Part shown: piece by piece, positions 1 through 11,196 of the stretch | Numbering within the stretch: the first letter of the stretch is position 1 | How the letters are laid out: each line of letters starts with the position of its first letter | Assembly (NCBI RefSeq): GCF_028554725.1 | Contig: NC_071667.1 | Span: 32,941,501-33,005,500 of the forward strand | From: Zeugodacus cucurbitae | Taxonomy: Eukaryota > Arthropoda > Insecta > Diptera > Tephritidae | Direction of reading: 5' to 3' | Length of the DNA stretch: 64,000 nucleotides | The notes under the pieces: model-generated | What the model was told of the DNA's origin: nothing | The model's database searches: none | Seen by the model: only the letters and a program-made list of their open reading frames with translations | Program-made: the position numbers and the translations under genes

Positions 1-3000
1 TTGTCACTCACTTGGGAGTGGCCAGAAACGATTCTTCTCCACATGGTTCAAGCAGCTCACGACTTCCGGTTTTAGACCAAGTATCCTCTGGGTAGCCAAC
101 AGACATCCGTTTGAAGGCGAGCTAAAGTGAGAAGGCGAAGCCCGCTTATGCGGTTGTGCGTAGGGTTTGGGACCCACCACATAAAAACACCCCCCAATGA
201 AAAATCTACGAAAGCCTCGGATGAGACACCCCCCTTTTGATGACGACCCCTGCAAACGTTTTAAGGATAATGTTATAAGGGCATGCACCTGGAATGTCCG
301 GACCCTTAATTGGGAAGGTGCCTCTGCCCAGCTGGTTGATGTCCTCATACGACTTACGGCTGACATCACCGCCATCCAAGAAGTGCGATGGACGGGACAA
401 GGACGGAAGAAGGTGGGTCCTTGTGACATCTACTACAGCGGCCATATAAAGGAGCGCAAATTTGGTGTTGGATTTGTGGTGGGAGAGAGACTCCGTCGCA
501 GAGTCCTGGCATTCACCCCGGTGGATGAACGTCTAGCCACAATCCGTATCAAAGCGAGGTTCTTCAACATATCGCTGATTTGCGCCCACGCCCCAACGGA
601 AGAGAAGGACGATGTGACCAAAGATGCTTTCTATGAGCGCCTAGAACGCACCTATGAGCGCTGCCCCCGCCACGATGTAAAAGTCGTGCTTGGTGATTTT
701 AACGCCAGGGTGGGTAAAGAAGGTGTCTTTGGCACAACAGTCGGAAAATTCAGCCTCCATGACGAAACATCGCCAAACGGCCTGAGGCTGATCGACTTCG
801 CTGGGGCCCGAAATATGGTCGTCTGTAGTACCAGATTCCAGCATAAGAAAATACATCAAGCTACTTGGCTGTCTCCTGATCGAAACACGCGGAACCAAAT
901 CGATCACGTTGTGATAGACGGAAGACATGTCTCCTGTGTTTTAGACGTGCGTACGCTCCGAGGACCAAATATAGACTCGGACCATTATCTGGTCGCAGAG
1001 AAGATACGCACCCGCCTCTGTGCAGCAAAGAATGCCCGTCAACAAACAAGGAATGTTCGACGTCAAAAAGCTGCAATCGCAACAGACAGCCACGAAATAC
1101 TCTACTCGACTTGCACTCCTGCTGTCTGAGAGCACTCATCAGCATCTCGGTATAAGGGAACTGTGGAACGGCATCTCAAACTCACTGCGTACCGCTGCAG
1201 CCGAAACAATTGGTTTTCGGCAACGACAAAAAACAAGCTCGTACGATGAGGAGTGCCGTCTCGCAGCGGAGAGAAAACAGACTGCCTACCTCGCAACGTT
1301 GCAAACGACCACAACACGTGCGGGATGGGATAGATACCGAGAGCTGAAGAGGGAAGCGAGACGCATCTGCAGACAAAAAAAGAAAGAAAGAGGCCGAAAT
1401 GCGTGAGTACGAAGAGCTTGAGAAGCTGGCAGACAGAGGGAATGCTCGAAAATTTTATGAAAAAATGAAGCGACTTAACGAAGGTTTCAAGACCGGAGCA
1501 TCCTCATGTAGAGACCAAGGTGGTAATCTGGTAACCGATGTCCAGGGCATACTGAGATTATGGAGGGAACACTTCTCCGACCTGCTGAATGGCAGTGAGA
1601 GTACAACACCAGGAGGTGGCGAACCCGATCCCCCAATCGATGACGATGGAACAGATGTTCCATTACCCGACCATGAAGAAATTCGAATAGCAATTACCCG
1701 CTTGAAGAACAACAAAGCAGCGGGGGCCGATAGATTACCGGCAGAACTATTCAAATACGGCGGCGAAGAACTGATAAGGTGCATGCATCAGCTTCTTTGC
1801 AGAATATGGTCGGAAGAAAGCATGCCTGACGATTGGAATCTCAGTGTGCTCTGCCCAATCCATAAAAAGGGAGACCCCACAATTTGCGCCAATTACCGTG
1901 GGATAAGCCTCCTCAACATCGCGTATAAGGTTCTGTCGAGCGTATTGTGTGAAAGACTAAAGCCCACCGTCAACAAACTGATTGGACCTTATCAGTGTGG
2001 TTTTAGACCTGGAAAATCGACAACTGACCAGATATTCACCATGCGAAAAATCTTGGGAAAGACCCATGAAAAGAGAATCGACACACACCACCTTTTTGTC
2101 GATTTTAAAGCTGCTTTCGACAGCACGAAAAGGAGTTGCCTTTACGCCGCGATGTCTGAATTTGGTATCCCCGCAAAACTAATACGGCTGTGTAAATTGA
2201 CGTTGAGCAACACCAAAAGCCGTCATGATTGGGAAGGACCTCTCCGAGCCGTTCGATACCAAACGAGGTTTCAGACAAGGTGACTCACTATCGTGCGACT
2301 TCTTTAACCTGATGCTGGAAAAAATTATAAGAGCTGCAGAGCTAAACCGAGAAGGTACAATCTTCTACAAGAGTGTACAGCTCCTGGCGTACGCCGATGA
2401 TATTGATATCATCGGAAGCAACAACCGTGCCGTTTGTTCTGCTTTTTCCCGCATGGATAAGGAGGCGAAGCGAATGGGTCTGGAGGTGAATGAGGACAAG
2501 ACGAAATATCTCCTGTCATCAAGCAAACAGTCGGCGCATTCGCGTCTTGGCTCCCACGTCACTGTTGACAGTCATAACTTCGAGGTCGTAGATAATTTCG
2601 TATACCTGGGAACCAGCATCAACAACACGAACAATGTCAGCCTCGAAATCCAGCGCAGAATAACTCTTGCCAACAGGTGCTACTTTGGACTGAGTAGGCA
2701 ATTGAACAGTAAAGTCCTCTCTCGACGAACCAAAATCAAGCTCTACAAGTCGCTTATCATTCCCGTCCTGCTCTACGGTGCAGAAGCTTGGACGATGTCA
2801 ACATCAGATGAGACGACACTAGGAGGTTTCGAGAGGAAAATTTTGCGCAAGATTTATGGTCCTCAGAACATTGGCAACGGCGAATACCGCAGACGATGGA
2901 ACGATGAGCTGTACGAGTTATACGACGACATTGACATAGTTCAGCGAATAAAAAGACAGCGGCTACGCTGGCTAGGTCATGTTGTCCGAATGGACGAAAA

Positions 3001-3217
3001 CACTCCAGCCCTGAAAGTGTTCGATGCAGTACCCGCCGGAGGAAGCCGAGGAAGGGGAAGGCCTCCACTCCGTTGGAGGGACCAGGTGGAGAGCGACCTG
3101 GTTACACTTGGGATCTCCAACTGGCGCCGAACTGCGAAGGAGAGAGACAGGTGGCGCACTATCGTCGATTCGGCTATAACCGGCTAAACGGTTGCAACGC
3201 CAATCACATACATACAT
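1..3217 (+). mobile_element. RTE-type non-LTR retrotransposon, copy A (nearly full length)
   Basis: This element encodes a single polyprotein with an apurinic-like endonuclease followed by a reverse transcriptase, has a very short 3' UTR, and ends in a CATA-rich tail (cacatacatacat) instead of poly(A). That layout is typical of the RTE clade. Aligned to copy C at 12507, the window begins about 43 bases inside the element, so only the extreme 5' end is missing. The 3' tail runs straight into a DINE-like repeat. Ten copies or fragments of this family occur in the window. Confidence 0.9.
197..3187 (+). pseudogene. RTE endonuclease-reverse transcriptase, frameshifted (copy A)
   Basis: The product would nick target DNA and reverse-transcribe the element RNA at the nick. 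Relative to the intact ORF of copy C there are three frame breaks: a 2-base deletion near 1046, a 4-base insertion in an AG-rich run near 1384, and a 2-base deletion near 2221. The pieces remain recognisable. The endonuclease keeps TWNVRTL, IQEVRW, GDFNA and SDHYLV. The RT keeps a YADD box near 2390-2401. The C-terminal basic region with RLRWLGHVVRM is also present. The first two breaks are shared exactly with copy B, so they predate at least one duplication. This copy cannot make the full protein. Confidence 0.9.
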
Positions 3218-3234
3218 TATTGGGATGGCTGGAA

Positions 3235-3930
3235 TATATTAAGAACCGAATTTCATTGAAATTGGTGGATTAGTTTCTGTCGTATGGGTTTGGACCCATA
3301 AGTGGGAGGAGCCAATTTGAAATTTTGTATTCCAATTTGAGTGCAGCACTTATGTACCAACTTTATAACAAAATTTCAGGTTTCTGGGGTTTTTCCTTAC
3401 TGAATTAAAGCATTTTTAGTAGTTTTCAACATTACCTTTGCATGGGAGGTGGGCGTGGTTATGATCCGATTAAAAGAAATGGTTTTAGAGAGTTTGGTTG
3501 ATACAGCTTTAGTAGTTTACGAGATATGTATAAAAATTACATCCAAATATGTCCTTTTACAGTGCGATCCTTTGTACCTAATTTTACTTTCATAGCCTTA
3601 TTTATGGCTTAGTTGTGGCACTTTATGCCTTTTCGGGTTCCCCCATTTTGTGGACGTGGCAGTGGTCCGATTTAGCCCATCTTCGAAATCAATCTTCCTA
3701 TAGTGCTAAAAAACACGTCTAGCAAATTTTCATCAAGATATGTGACTATTTTTACTCAAGTTAGACGGACGGACGGACGGACAGACCGACAGATATCCGG
3801 ATTTGAACTCTACTTGTCACCCTGTTCACTTTCGTATAAATAAAACTCTATATCTAACTCGTTTAGTTTTGGGTGTTACATACTACCGTTATGTGAACAA
3901 AACTATTATACTCTCGTAGCAACTTTGTGA
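3235..3930 (-). repeat. DINE-1-like (Helentron-type) interspersed element, partial
   Basis: This matches the more complete copy at 60572-61965. Shared blocks include the 'gggaggtgggcgtgg' core, the GTCY microsatellite (read on + as gacggacggacggacaga at 3767-3785) and the terminal stem 'actctcgtagcaac'. The strand follows the DINE-1 convention of reading the microsatellite as GTCY. The 3' part with the second subterminal repeat and hairpin is missing. It directly abuts the 3' tail of RTE copy A. It has no coding capacity. Confidence 0.75.
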
Positions 3931-4435
3931 TTATACCATTTTAGAATACAGGATCTGCACAAAATATTAAATTTAGTCAAATTTTATCAATGTTACTGAG
4001 GGCACCACTATGTTATTCTTCTGACTCCTCAAAAACGCGACTCCGAGTGTACGCGAGTCTCAACAAAATTTGAGCAAGAGCTCACAAAAGAAAGCAAAAG
4101 CTTGTTTTTATGTATGAAAATGAGCACTAGCTCATCTAACTTCGTTCAAACTGAGCAAGATGAGATCAAACGGAAGCAGCGAGTAAAAGCAAACACATCA
4201 AATTTTATTATGCATACGTTAAGCACCTTTTACTCAAAAAATCGAGTCTAAGCTCATGCTCACGTCTCAACAAGTTGTTAAACAAAACTGTGAATATTTG
4301 ACATAATTCGAATCTTTCTAGCAGTGCTAAATAAAACCTTCCATTTAAAACAAAATTAGTGAATTTCTTTAAACTAGACTTAAATTATCATCGCTAAGAA
4401 TCCGCCAAATATGGCCGATGCCGATTAATCGGTCG
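3931..4435. other. Unassigned AT-rich stretch
   Basis: No coding region or known element was recognised. GAGCTC-like half-palindromes recur between about 4075 and 4280 (for example gagcaagagctcac and gcactagctcat). They could be sub-terminal repeats of a DNA transposon, but no ends or TSD were found. Confidence 0.3.
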
Positions 4436-4439
4436 GTTT

Positions 4440-4993
4440 CTAGCGTGGAAACATCAACTTTTGTGAAAGTTCATCAGTTATGAAATTCACTTGGGAACAA
4501 GAATCAAGCAAACCGCGACCAATACGATAATTTCCAGAGGCGTCGCGAACTAAAACCTCTGCTGTTGTGAGAGTGATGTTATCAACTGTCGACGAATTGT
4601 TCATGTGTGTGTGAACAGCAGATGTCGAAGAAGAATATGTCGAATCTGGCGTAATCCCACGATGTAACAGAGTATGGTGTTGACGAATGCAAATCTTACA
4701 CTTATGCGTCGATGCGCAGTTCGATAACTGGTGTCCCTTTGACAAACAGTTAATACAGAGACCCATCTGTTTTACAACCCGAACAAATCGAGTTGGAGCA
4801 CGAAAATGAATAACCCTTACGAGAAGATTTTGCTCTGATATACATACATATCCAACGGTGTGAGCGTTATCAATGGAAACGAAGTACTGGCAATGTCTCT
4901 CCAAAACGTGAGTGCAATCATCCCAGTTTGGCAAAGTTTAAAAGTCCAAAGACTCCTTCCATTTGCGATTGGTTTCTACATCTGCCATCTGTA
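4440..4993 (-). pseudogene. BEL/Pao-type Gag zinc-knuckle and protease fragment
   Basis: The minus strand encodes a double zinc-knuckle region of the BEL/Pao type (CINCLSKGHQLSNC followed by CKICIRQHHTLLH), where Gag packages the element RNA. About 75 residues later comes a protease-like segment, GLLDSCSQVNFI. The usual DSG triad is DSC here, so proteolytic activity is doubtful. The frame stops at 4440, before any RT. Upstream, codons for ADVETNRKWKESLDF precede an in-frame stop at about 4939-4944. Leader, primer-binding-site-like sequence and LTR-like sequence lie on the expected side. This is a truncated relic. Confidence 0.75.
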
Positions 4994-5230
4994 AAACTAA
5001 ATAAATGAGCACAGCTTGTTAAATTTGGCTTTCACTTCCAAATGACAACAACGAGCCGTAAATTGCAGATGCCTTATCAAGTAAGCGAAGGAATAAATAG
5101 CAAGTGCATGTCAATGAAAAAAACAGCAAGTGCAGCGGCAGCGGCAGCGACAGCGATGCAATGTGATGCATGATCACGTCCAAACGATGTATTAGCGTAT
5201 CAAACGATATTGATAGCTAACAGCAACACT
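4994..5230 (-). other. 5' leader of the BEL/Pao relic
   Basis: This is noncoding sequence between the primer binding site and the Gag remnant. It includes a short cag/cgg-rich tract (gcagcggcagcggcagcg) near 5133-5150. Nothing else was recognised. Confidence 0.4.
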
Positions 5231-5250
5231 GCCCCACGTTGGGCACCAAC
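5231..5250 (-). other. Primer binding site of the BEL/Pao relic (tRNA-Lys-like)
   Basis: The minus strand reads tggtgcccaacgtggggc. It is complementary to the 3' end of insect tRNA-Lys(CUU) apart from one C-to-T change (recalled tRNA sequence, not searched). It lies four bases inside the putative LTR edge at 5255, as expected of a priming site. Confidence 0.6.
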
Positions 5251-5254
5251 AAAA

Positions 5255-5445
5255 TGTAGGATCAAGATGAGTTTTTCCCAATCGCGGTATAACAACGAAA
5301 CAACAATAATTTAAATAGAATTTTGGGCTGTGCAATTAAATTGAAGATGACGAAATAAATAAAGACTCGTTGCCTTGTTGGTCAGCAATAGACTCAATTA
5401 TTTAATTTAATAAAAAATAATGCTACTTTGCAGTAGCAGTATGCA
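5255..5445 (-). repeat. Probable LTR remnant of the BEL/Pao relic
   Basis: On the minus strand the sequence ends ...cttgatcctaca just before the primer binding site, giving the CA end expected of a 5' LTR. The outer edge is uncertain because R1-like sequence takes over near 5447. No second LTR is present, so length and identity cannot be tested. Confidence 0.4.
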
Positions 5446-5446
5446 C

Positions 5447-6393
5447 GATTCGTACTGCCCGCTATAGGTCACCTCATTCGGGACCACGCCCAGTCAGTAT
5501 TACCTACTGTTCTGGATTTGCGAGACGGTACGCCTACGTACTAAACCCTAACTCCGTCTCCTGTAGCTTTACTGAGGCCCTGTGAGACCGCCGTTAAGGC
5601 ATTTCATCGCAGGGCAAGCTTAGCCTGTGGGCTCACATCATTAACGCGCTATTCACTACTCTATGATTTTTCCTTCTTTGCTGTTCTGCTCTCCTTAAAT
5701 CATGGCTGACATCTTCTCAATTATATTCCACACATTCCTTGAATGCAACATATAAGTCAATATATTCTCTGGTGTTATTCGGTCATATACCTCCCTTTCC
5801 AAAGTCACTGATTGTATATTTCCGACAGTGGAAAAATATGTGTTCTGTGTTCTCGTTACTACTTCCACAGAAAGAGCAAGATACGCCCTCATCGTGACCG
5901 TACTTATACAAGTACTCCCTGAAGCATCCATGTCCGGTTAGGTACTGTGTCATGAAATGATCTATTTCACCATGTTTTCGTTCCACCCATACCTGTATGT
6001 TTCCAATCAATCGATGTGTTCATCTCCCCTTGCATGATGTATCCCAGCGTGTTTGCCATTCGTTTAAGCTGGCTTGTCTTTCTTCTCTACGCTCAGCCAC
6101 CGTTAGTTTCCGGCCTGCGCTTTTACTTTTCTCATATATTCGATTCAGTTCGAGAGCCATTATGTCTGGAGGCATAATTCCTGCTAAAACACCAAGAGCT
6201 TCATTAGAGACCGTGCGGAATGCATTGGCTATTCTTATAGCACTCAGCCGGAACATCGATTTTGCCATTTCAGAATAAGTTTTGTGCATTAATCCCGGCC
6301 CCCATACAGGCGCCGCATACATTAAAATTGTCTGTCTGTCCTTAGCCAGAAGCGCTCTCCAGCTCTGTTTCGGCCCTCCTATGTTGGCCATTA
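5447..6393 (-). pseudogene. R1-like non-LTR retrotransposon, RT C-terminal part
   Basis: Read on the minus strand, this carries the RT thumb and C-terminal region of an R1/LOA-type element. It has IMANIGGPKQSWRALL, an MYAAPVWGPGL segment, FRLSAIRIANAFRTVS and AGIMPPDIMALELNRIYE, followed by the cysteine-rich end (CSFCGSSNENTEHIFFHC, a CCHC-like motif). Frame shifts separate the blocks near 6010. The 3' UTR occupies about 5447-5700. The upstream coding part continues beyond a hAT insertion at 6921-6975 (QQKACEKAARVNMALSRI). The endonuclease and RT palm are absent, so this is a 5'-truncated dead copy. Confidence 0.75.
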
Positions 6394-6401
6394 TTCTAGA
6401 T

Positions 6402-6912
6402 CAGTGTTGTCGAATGCAATAGTATGTAGCTTTCACTTGTGTGCGTAAAGCGTTGCTGCAAACTGTGTTGGCAGAAAAGTACACTGAATAAATAATGAGC
6501 AATTTTTTTTTATAATGTTAATGAAAATGATTTAAGTTCAATTTGTACAAATGTTGATCAGTGCAAATTTATTACAAATGAGGCAATGGGCTTCTCCCTC
6601 CATATTTTCAACAAAAAAAAATTTGTCTCCCATTCAATTTTAAACATTTTTATAAATTACGCAAGGGGGTATTTTCTGGCAGTGTAAAAAATTAAACTTG
6701 CGCATACATGCTAGCTCACAGAATTCTGAAACGCAACTGAAATAATTAGCTTCGCCATACGCTGCTGCCGAACCAAGCTATTCGTATATTATACGAGCAG
6801 TTTACTGGCTCTTTCGTTTTTTCTGAAGCTGGCAGAAGAGTATACGTGTGAGTATACGTGTTTGACGTCGCAGCAGCCCGGGGCATAGAAAAATGCGTTT
6901 TGGCCGACACTG
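6402..6912. mobile_element. hAT-type MITE with 8-bp target-site duplication
   Basis: The element begins cagtgttgtcg and ends cgacactg, short imperfect inverted termini of the hAT type. It is flanked on both sides by the identical 8-mer ttctagat (6394-6401 and 6913-6920). Removing it restores the reading frame of the surrounding R1-like relic (ALSRIMANIGG). The interior is AT-rich with no coding region. It inserted after the R1-like element. Confidence 0.85.
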
Positions 6913-6920
6913 TTCTAGAT

Positions 6921-6985
6921 AGAGCCATGTTTACTCGCGCCGCTTTTTCACACGCCTTTTGTTGTGCCCGTCTATGTTAAGCGAG
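6921..6985 (-). pseudogene. R1-like retrotransposon fragment, upstream of the hAT insertion
   Basis: The minus strand reads QQKACEKAARVNMALSR in the same frame as the block beginning at 6393. It therefore belongs to the same retrotransposon, split by the hAT MITE. A stop lies just upstream near 6978, where recognisable coding sequence ends. Confidence 0.6.
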
Positions 6986-7153
6986 ATGTTTTCCGAGTTT
7001 CTTTCTGCTAGTGATAAAATGTTTAGCTCACTTTCGCTCAGTGATTGGAATAGAATAGAACTTTTGCATATGACCTGATTCAAGGAAAAAGTGAGTTTTG
7101 CAATTCTCTGATCTTAAATATGGGTAACTAAGTAGAAAATAACTGTAGGAGGA

Positions 7154-10100
7154 TGGGATCATGTGTAGAAGTTCACGCAAGTGAGAAAAGTTTTTGATTG
7201 TCCTTCACTTGGGAGTGGCCAGAAACGATTCTTCTCCACATGGTTCAAGCAGCTCACGACTTCAGGTTTTAGACCAAGTATCCTCTGGGTAGCCAACAGA
7301 CATCCGTTTGAAGGCGAGCTAAAGTGAGAAGGCGAAGCCCGCTTATGCAGTTGTGCGTAGGGCTTGGGACCCACCACATAAAAACGAAATACCAATGAAA
7401 AATCTACGAAAGCCTCGGATGAGACACCCCCCTTTTGATGACGGCCCCTGCAAACGTTTTAAGGATAATGATATAAGGGCATGCACCTGGAATGTCCGGA
7501 CCCTTAATTGGGGAGGTGCCTCTGCCCAGCTGGTTGATGTCCTCATACGACTCAAGGCTGACATCACCGCCATCCAAGAAGTGCGATGGACGGGACAAGG
7601 ACGGAAGAAGGTGGGTCCTTGTGACATCTACTACAGCGGCCATACAAAGGAGCGCAAATTTGGTGTTGGATTTGTGGTGGGAGAGAGACTCCGTCGCAGA
7701 GGCCTGGCATTCACCCCGGTGGATGAACGTCTTGCCACAATCCCCATCAAAGCGAGGTTCTTCAACATATCGCTGATTTGCGCCCACGCCCCAACGGAAG
7801 AGAAGGACGATGTGACCAAAGATGCTTTCTATGAGCGCCTAGAACGCACCTATGAGCGCTGCCCCCGCCACGATGTAAAAGTCGTGCTTGGCGATTTTAA
7901 CGCCAGGGTGGGTAAAGAAGGTGTCTTTGGCACAACAGTCGGAAAATTCAGCCTCCATGACGAAACATCGCCAAACGGCCTGAGGCTGATCGACTTCGCA
8001 GGGCCCCGAAATATGGTCGTCTGTAGTACCAGATTCCAGCATAAGAAAATACATCAAGCTACTTGCCTGTCTCCTGATCGAAACACGCGGAACCAAATCG
8101 ATCACGTTGTGATAGACGGAAGACATGTCTCCTGTGTTTTAGACGTGCGTACGCTCCGAGGACCAAATATAGACTCGGACCATTATCTGGTCGCAGAGAA
8201 GATACGCACCCGCCTCTGTGCAGCAAAGAATGCCCGTCAACAAACAAGGAATGTTCGACGTCGAAAAGCTGCAATCGCAACAGACAGCAACGAAATACTC
8301 TACTCGACTTGCACTCCTGCTGTCTGAGAGCACTCATCAGCATCTCGGTATAAGGGAACTGTGGAACGGCATCTCAAACTCACTGCGTACCGCTGCAGCC
8401 GAAACAATTGGTTTTCGGCAACGACAAAAAACAAGCTCGTACGATGAGGAGTGCCGTCTCGCAGCGGAGAGAAAACAGACGGCCTACCTCGCAACGTTGC
8501 AAACGACCACAACACGTGCGGGATGGGATAGATACCGAGAGCTGAAGAGGGAAGCGAGACGCATCTGCAGACAAAAAAAGAAAGAAAGAGGCCGAAATGC
8601 GTGAGTACGAAGAGCTTGAGAAGCTGGCAGACAGAGGGAATGCTCGAAAATTTTATGAAAAAATGAAGCGACTTAACGAAGGTTTCAAGACCGGAGCATC
8701 CTCATGTAGAGACCAAGGTGGTAATCTGGTAACCGATGTCCAGGGCATACTGGGATTATGGAGGGAACACTTCTCCGACCTGCTGAATGGCAGTGAGAGT
8801 ACAACACCAGGAGATGGCGAACCCGATCCCCCAATCGATGACGATGGAACAGATGTTCCATTACCCGACCATGAAGAAATTCGAATAGCAATTACCCGCT
8901 TGAAGAACAACAAAGCAGCGGGGGCCGATAGATTACCGGCAGAACTATTCAAATACGGCGGCGAAGAACTGATAAGGTGCATGCATCAGCTTCTTTGCAG
9001 AATATGGTCGGAAGAAAGCATGCCTGACGATTGGAATCTCAGTGTGCTCTGCCCAATCCATAAAAAGGGAGATCCCACAATCTGCGCCAATTACCGTGGG
9101 ATCAGCCTCCTAAATATCGCATACAAGGTTCTTTCGAGCGTACTGTGTGAAAGACTAAAGCCCACCGTCAACGAACTGATTGGAACTTATCAGTGTGGCT
9201 TTAGACCTGGAAAATCGACAACTGACCAGATATTCACCATGCGAAAAATCTTGGAAAAGACCCATGAAAAGAGAATCGACACACACCACCTTTTTGTCGA
9301 TTTTAAAGCTGCCTTCGACAGCACGAAAAGGAGTTGCCTTTACGCCGCGATGTCTGAATTTGGTATCCCCGCAAAACTAATACGGCTGTGTAAATTGACG
9401 TTGATCAACACCAAAAGCTCCGTCATGAATGGGAAGGACCTCTCCGAGCCGTTCGATACCAAACGAGGTTTCAGACAAGGTGACTCACTATCGTGCTAAA
9501 GAAGTCGCACCTGATGCTGGAAAAAATTATAAGAGCTGCAGAGCTAAACCGAGAAGGTACAATCTTCTACAAGAGTGTACAGCTCCTGGCGTACGCCGAT
9601 GATATTGATATCATCGAGGGCAACAACCGCGCCGTTTGTTCTGCTTTTTCCCGCATGGATAAGGAGGCGAAGCGAATGGGTCTGGAGGTGAATGAGGACA
9701 AGACCAAATATCTCCTGTCATCAAGCAAACAGTCGGCGCATTCGCGTCTTGGCTCCCACGACACTGTTGACAGTCATAACTTCGTGGTCGTAGATAATTT
9801 CGTATACCTGGGAACCAGCATCAACAACACGAACAATGTCAGCCTCGAAATCCAGCGCAGAATAACTCCTGCCAACAGGTGCTACTTTGGACTGAGTAGG
9901 CAATTGAACAGTAAAGTCCTCTCTCGACGAACCAAAATCAAGCTCTACAAGTCGCTTATCATTCCCGTCCTGCTTTACGGTGCAGAAGCTTGGACGATGT
10001 CAACATCAGATGAGCCGACACTAAGAGTTTTCGAGAGGAAAATTTTGCGTAAGATTTATGGTCCTCAGAACATTGGCAACGGCGAATACCGCAGACGATG

Positions 10101-10415
10101 GAACGATGAGCTGTACGAGTTATACGACGACATTGACGTAGTTCAGCGAATAAAAAGACAGCGGCTACGCTGGCTAGGTCATGTTGTCCGAATGGACGAA
10201 AACACTCCAGCCCTGAAAGTGTTCGATGCAGTACCCGCCGGAGGAAGCCGAGGAAGGGGAAGGCCTCCACTCCGTTGGAGGGACCAGGTGGAGAGCGACC
10301 TGGTTACACTTGGGATCTCCAACTGGCGCCGAACTGCGAAGGAGAGAGAGAGGTGGCGCACTATCGTCGATTCGGCTATAACCGGCTAAACGGTTGCAAC
10401 GCCAATCACATACAT
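7154..10415 (+). mobile_element. RTE-type non-LTR retrotransposon, copy B (full length, mosaic)
   Basis: The 5' end (gggatcatgtgtagaag) matches the start of copy C and the 3' end has the tail cacatacat, so this copy is full length. No convincing TSD was found. Its 5' half shares two frame breaks with copy A. Its 3' half shares a micro-inversion and many single-base variants with copy D. It is therefore a mosaic of two lineages. Confidence 0.9.
7395..10389 (+). pseudogene. RTE endonuclease-reverse transcriptase, broken (copy B)
   Basis: Homologous to the intact 996-residue protein of copy C. The endonuclease motifs are intact over the first ~280 codons. The frame breaks at about 8246 (2-base deletion) and 8585 (4-base insertion). 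At 9496-9507 a 12-base inverted segment (taaagaagtcgc) replaces the codons before the RT YADD box and introduces a TAA stop after GDSLSC. The remaining C-terminal half is open to 10389. An in-frame ATG at 7353 exists, but 7395 matches the start used in the other copies. Confidence 0.88.
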
Positions 10416-10894
10416 CACATGTAGTAAAATGCGGAAGTTTTCCATACAAGCCCTTGATTCCGATCAGAGAACGTCAGGGGTGTCACGTTTTCGCACCCGA
10501 ATCACACTTATAAATGTGGAGTGCTTGTGGCACTCACAAACAGCAAGAAAAGAATAACACAACCAAACGCACAAATCGCTTTCCGTGTTTTGTGTTTTTG
10601 CATTTCGTCACTCACTCAAACAGTAAGCGTCGATTCTATTTCACCAGACACCCAAAAATTTTGGGTAGATAAGTGAACGGCACAATGTACTGAAAGCAAA
10701 TGTGCGAATAGCAACGATAGATCACAAAAAGGAATGTGCCAAAATGAGCTGTGAGCGAAGCACTCATGTTTTACAGTTATGAGATCGAGTGTCCTCAACT
10801 TTTATGCATGAAAATTTAAAAGTTTATACTATTCTATTATTTAAAATTAAATACAGCAAAACACGGCTTTTTATTTTAATTTCACATATATGTA
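10416..10894. other. Intervening sequence without recognised gene
   Basis: This lies between the tail of RTE copy B and the outer LTR edge at 10895. There is a TATA-like motif (ttataaatg) near 10509, but no supporting reading frame. The last four bases (tgta, 10891-10894) are the TSD of the LTR element that follows. Confidence 0.3.
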
Positions 10895-11196
10895 TGTAGA
10901 GCTCTTTTTAATTTAAACACTTTTATTTATTATAATTTCAGTTTTATTTCAATATAACACATGTTCTTAATTTTAGTTTCTATTTAATATAAAATATTCA
11001 CAAAAATGTTCTTAGCTTTAGGTAGAGCGGCACGTCCGCTCATTACAAAAATCAAAAAGGCTCTGTCCTAATTGTCTGCTGTCGTTGTCCTCTGTCCTCT
11101 ACGTTCGTCCGTTTCTGTTAATAATTCTGTTCGCTTTGTCATTCGTTAAATCAGTGTTCATATGCAGAGTTGCACTTTAACGTATGCAATCCTACA
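10895..11196 (-). repeat. 3' LTR of the Ty3/gypsy-type element
   Basis: About 302 bp, nearly identical to 18266-18571. Differences include a few-base indel after 'aatttaaacac' and an a/t change near 'ttaataattctg'. A purine-rich run (aggaggg) sits just inside the LTR edge on the minus strand near 11198-11207 and may be the polypurine tract. Confidence 0.9.

Noticed and set aside
641..928. Long minus-strand open frames inside every RTE copy (for example 641-928, 1455-1784 and their equivalents)
   Set aside because: They recur at the same place in all copies opposite the endonuclease/RT gene, have no recognisable domains and reflect codon bias of the real strand.
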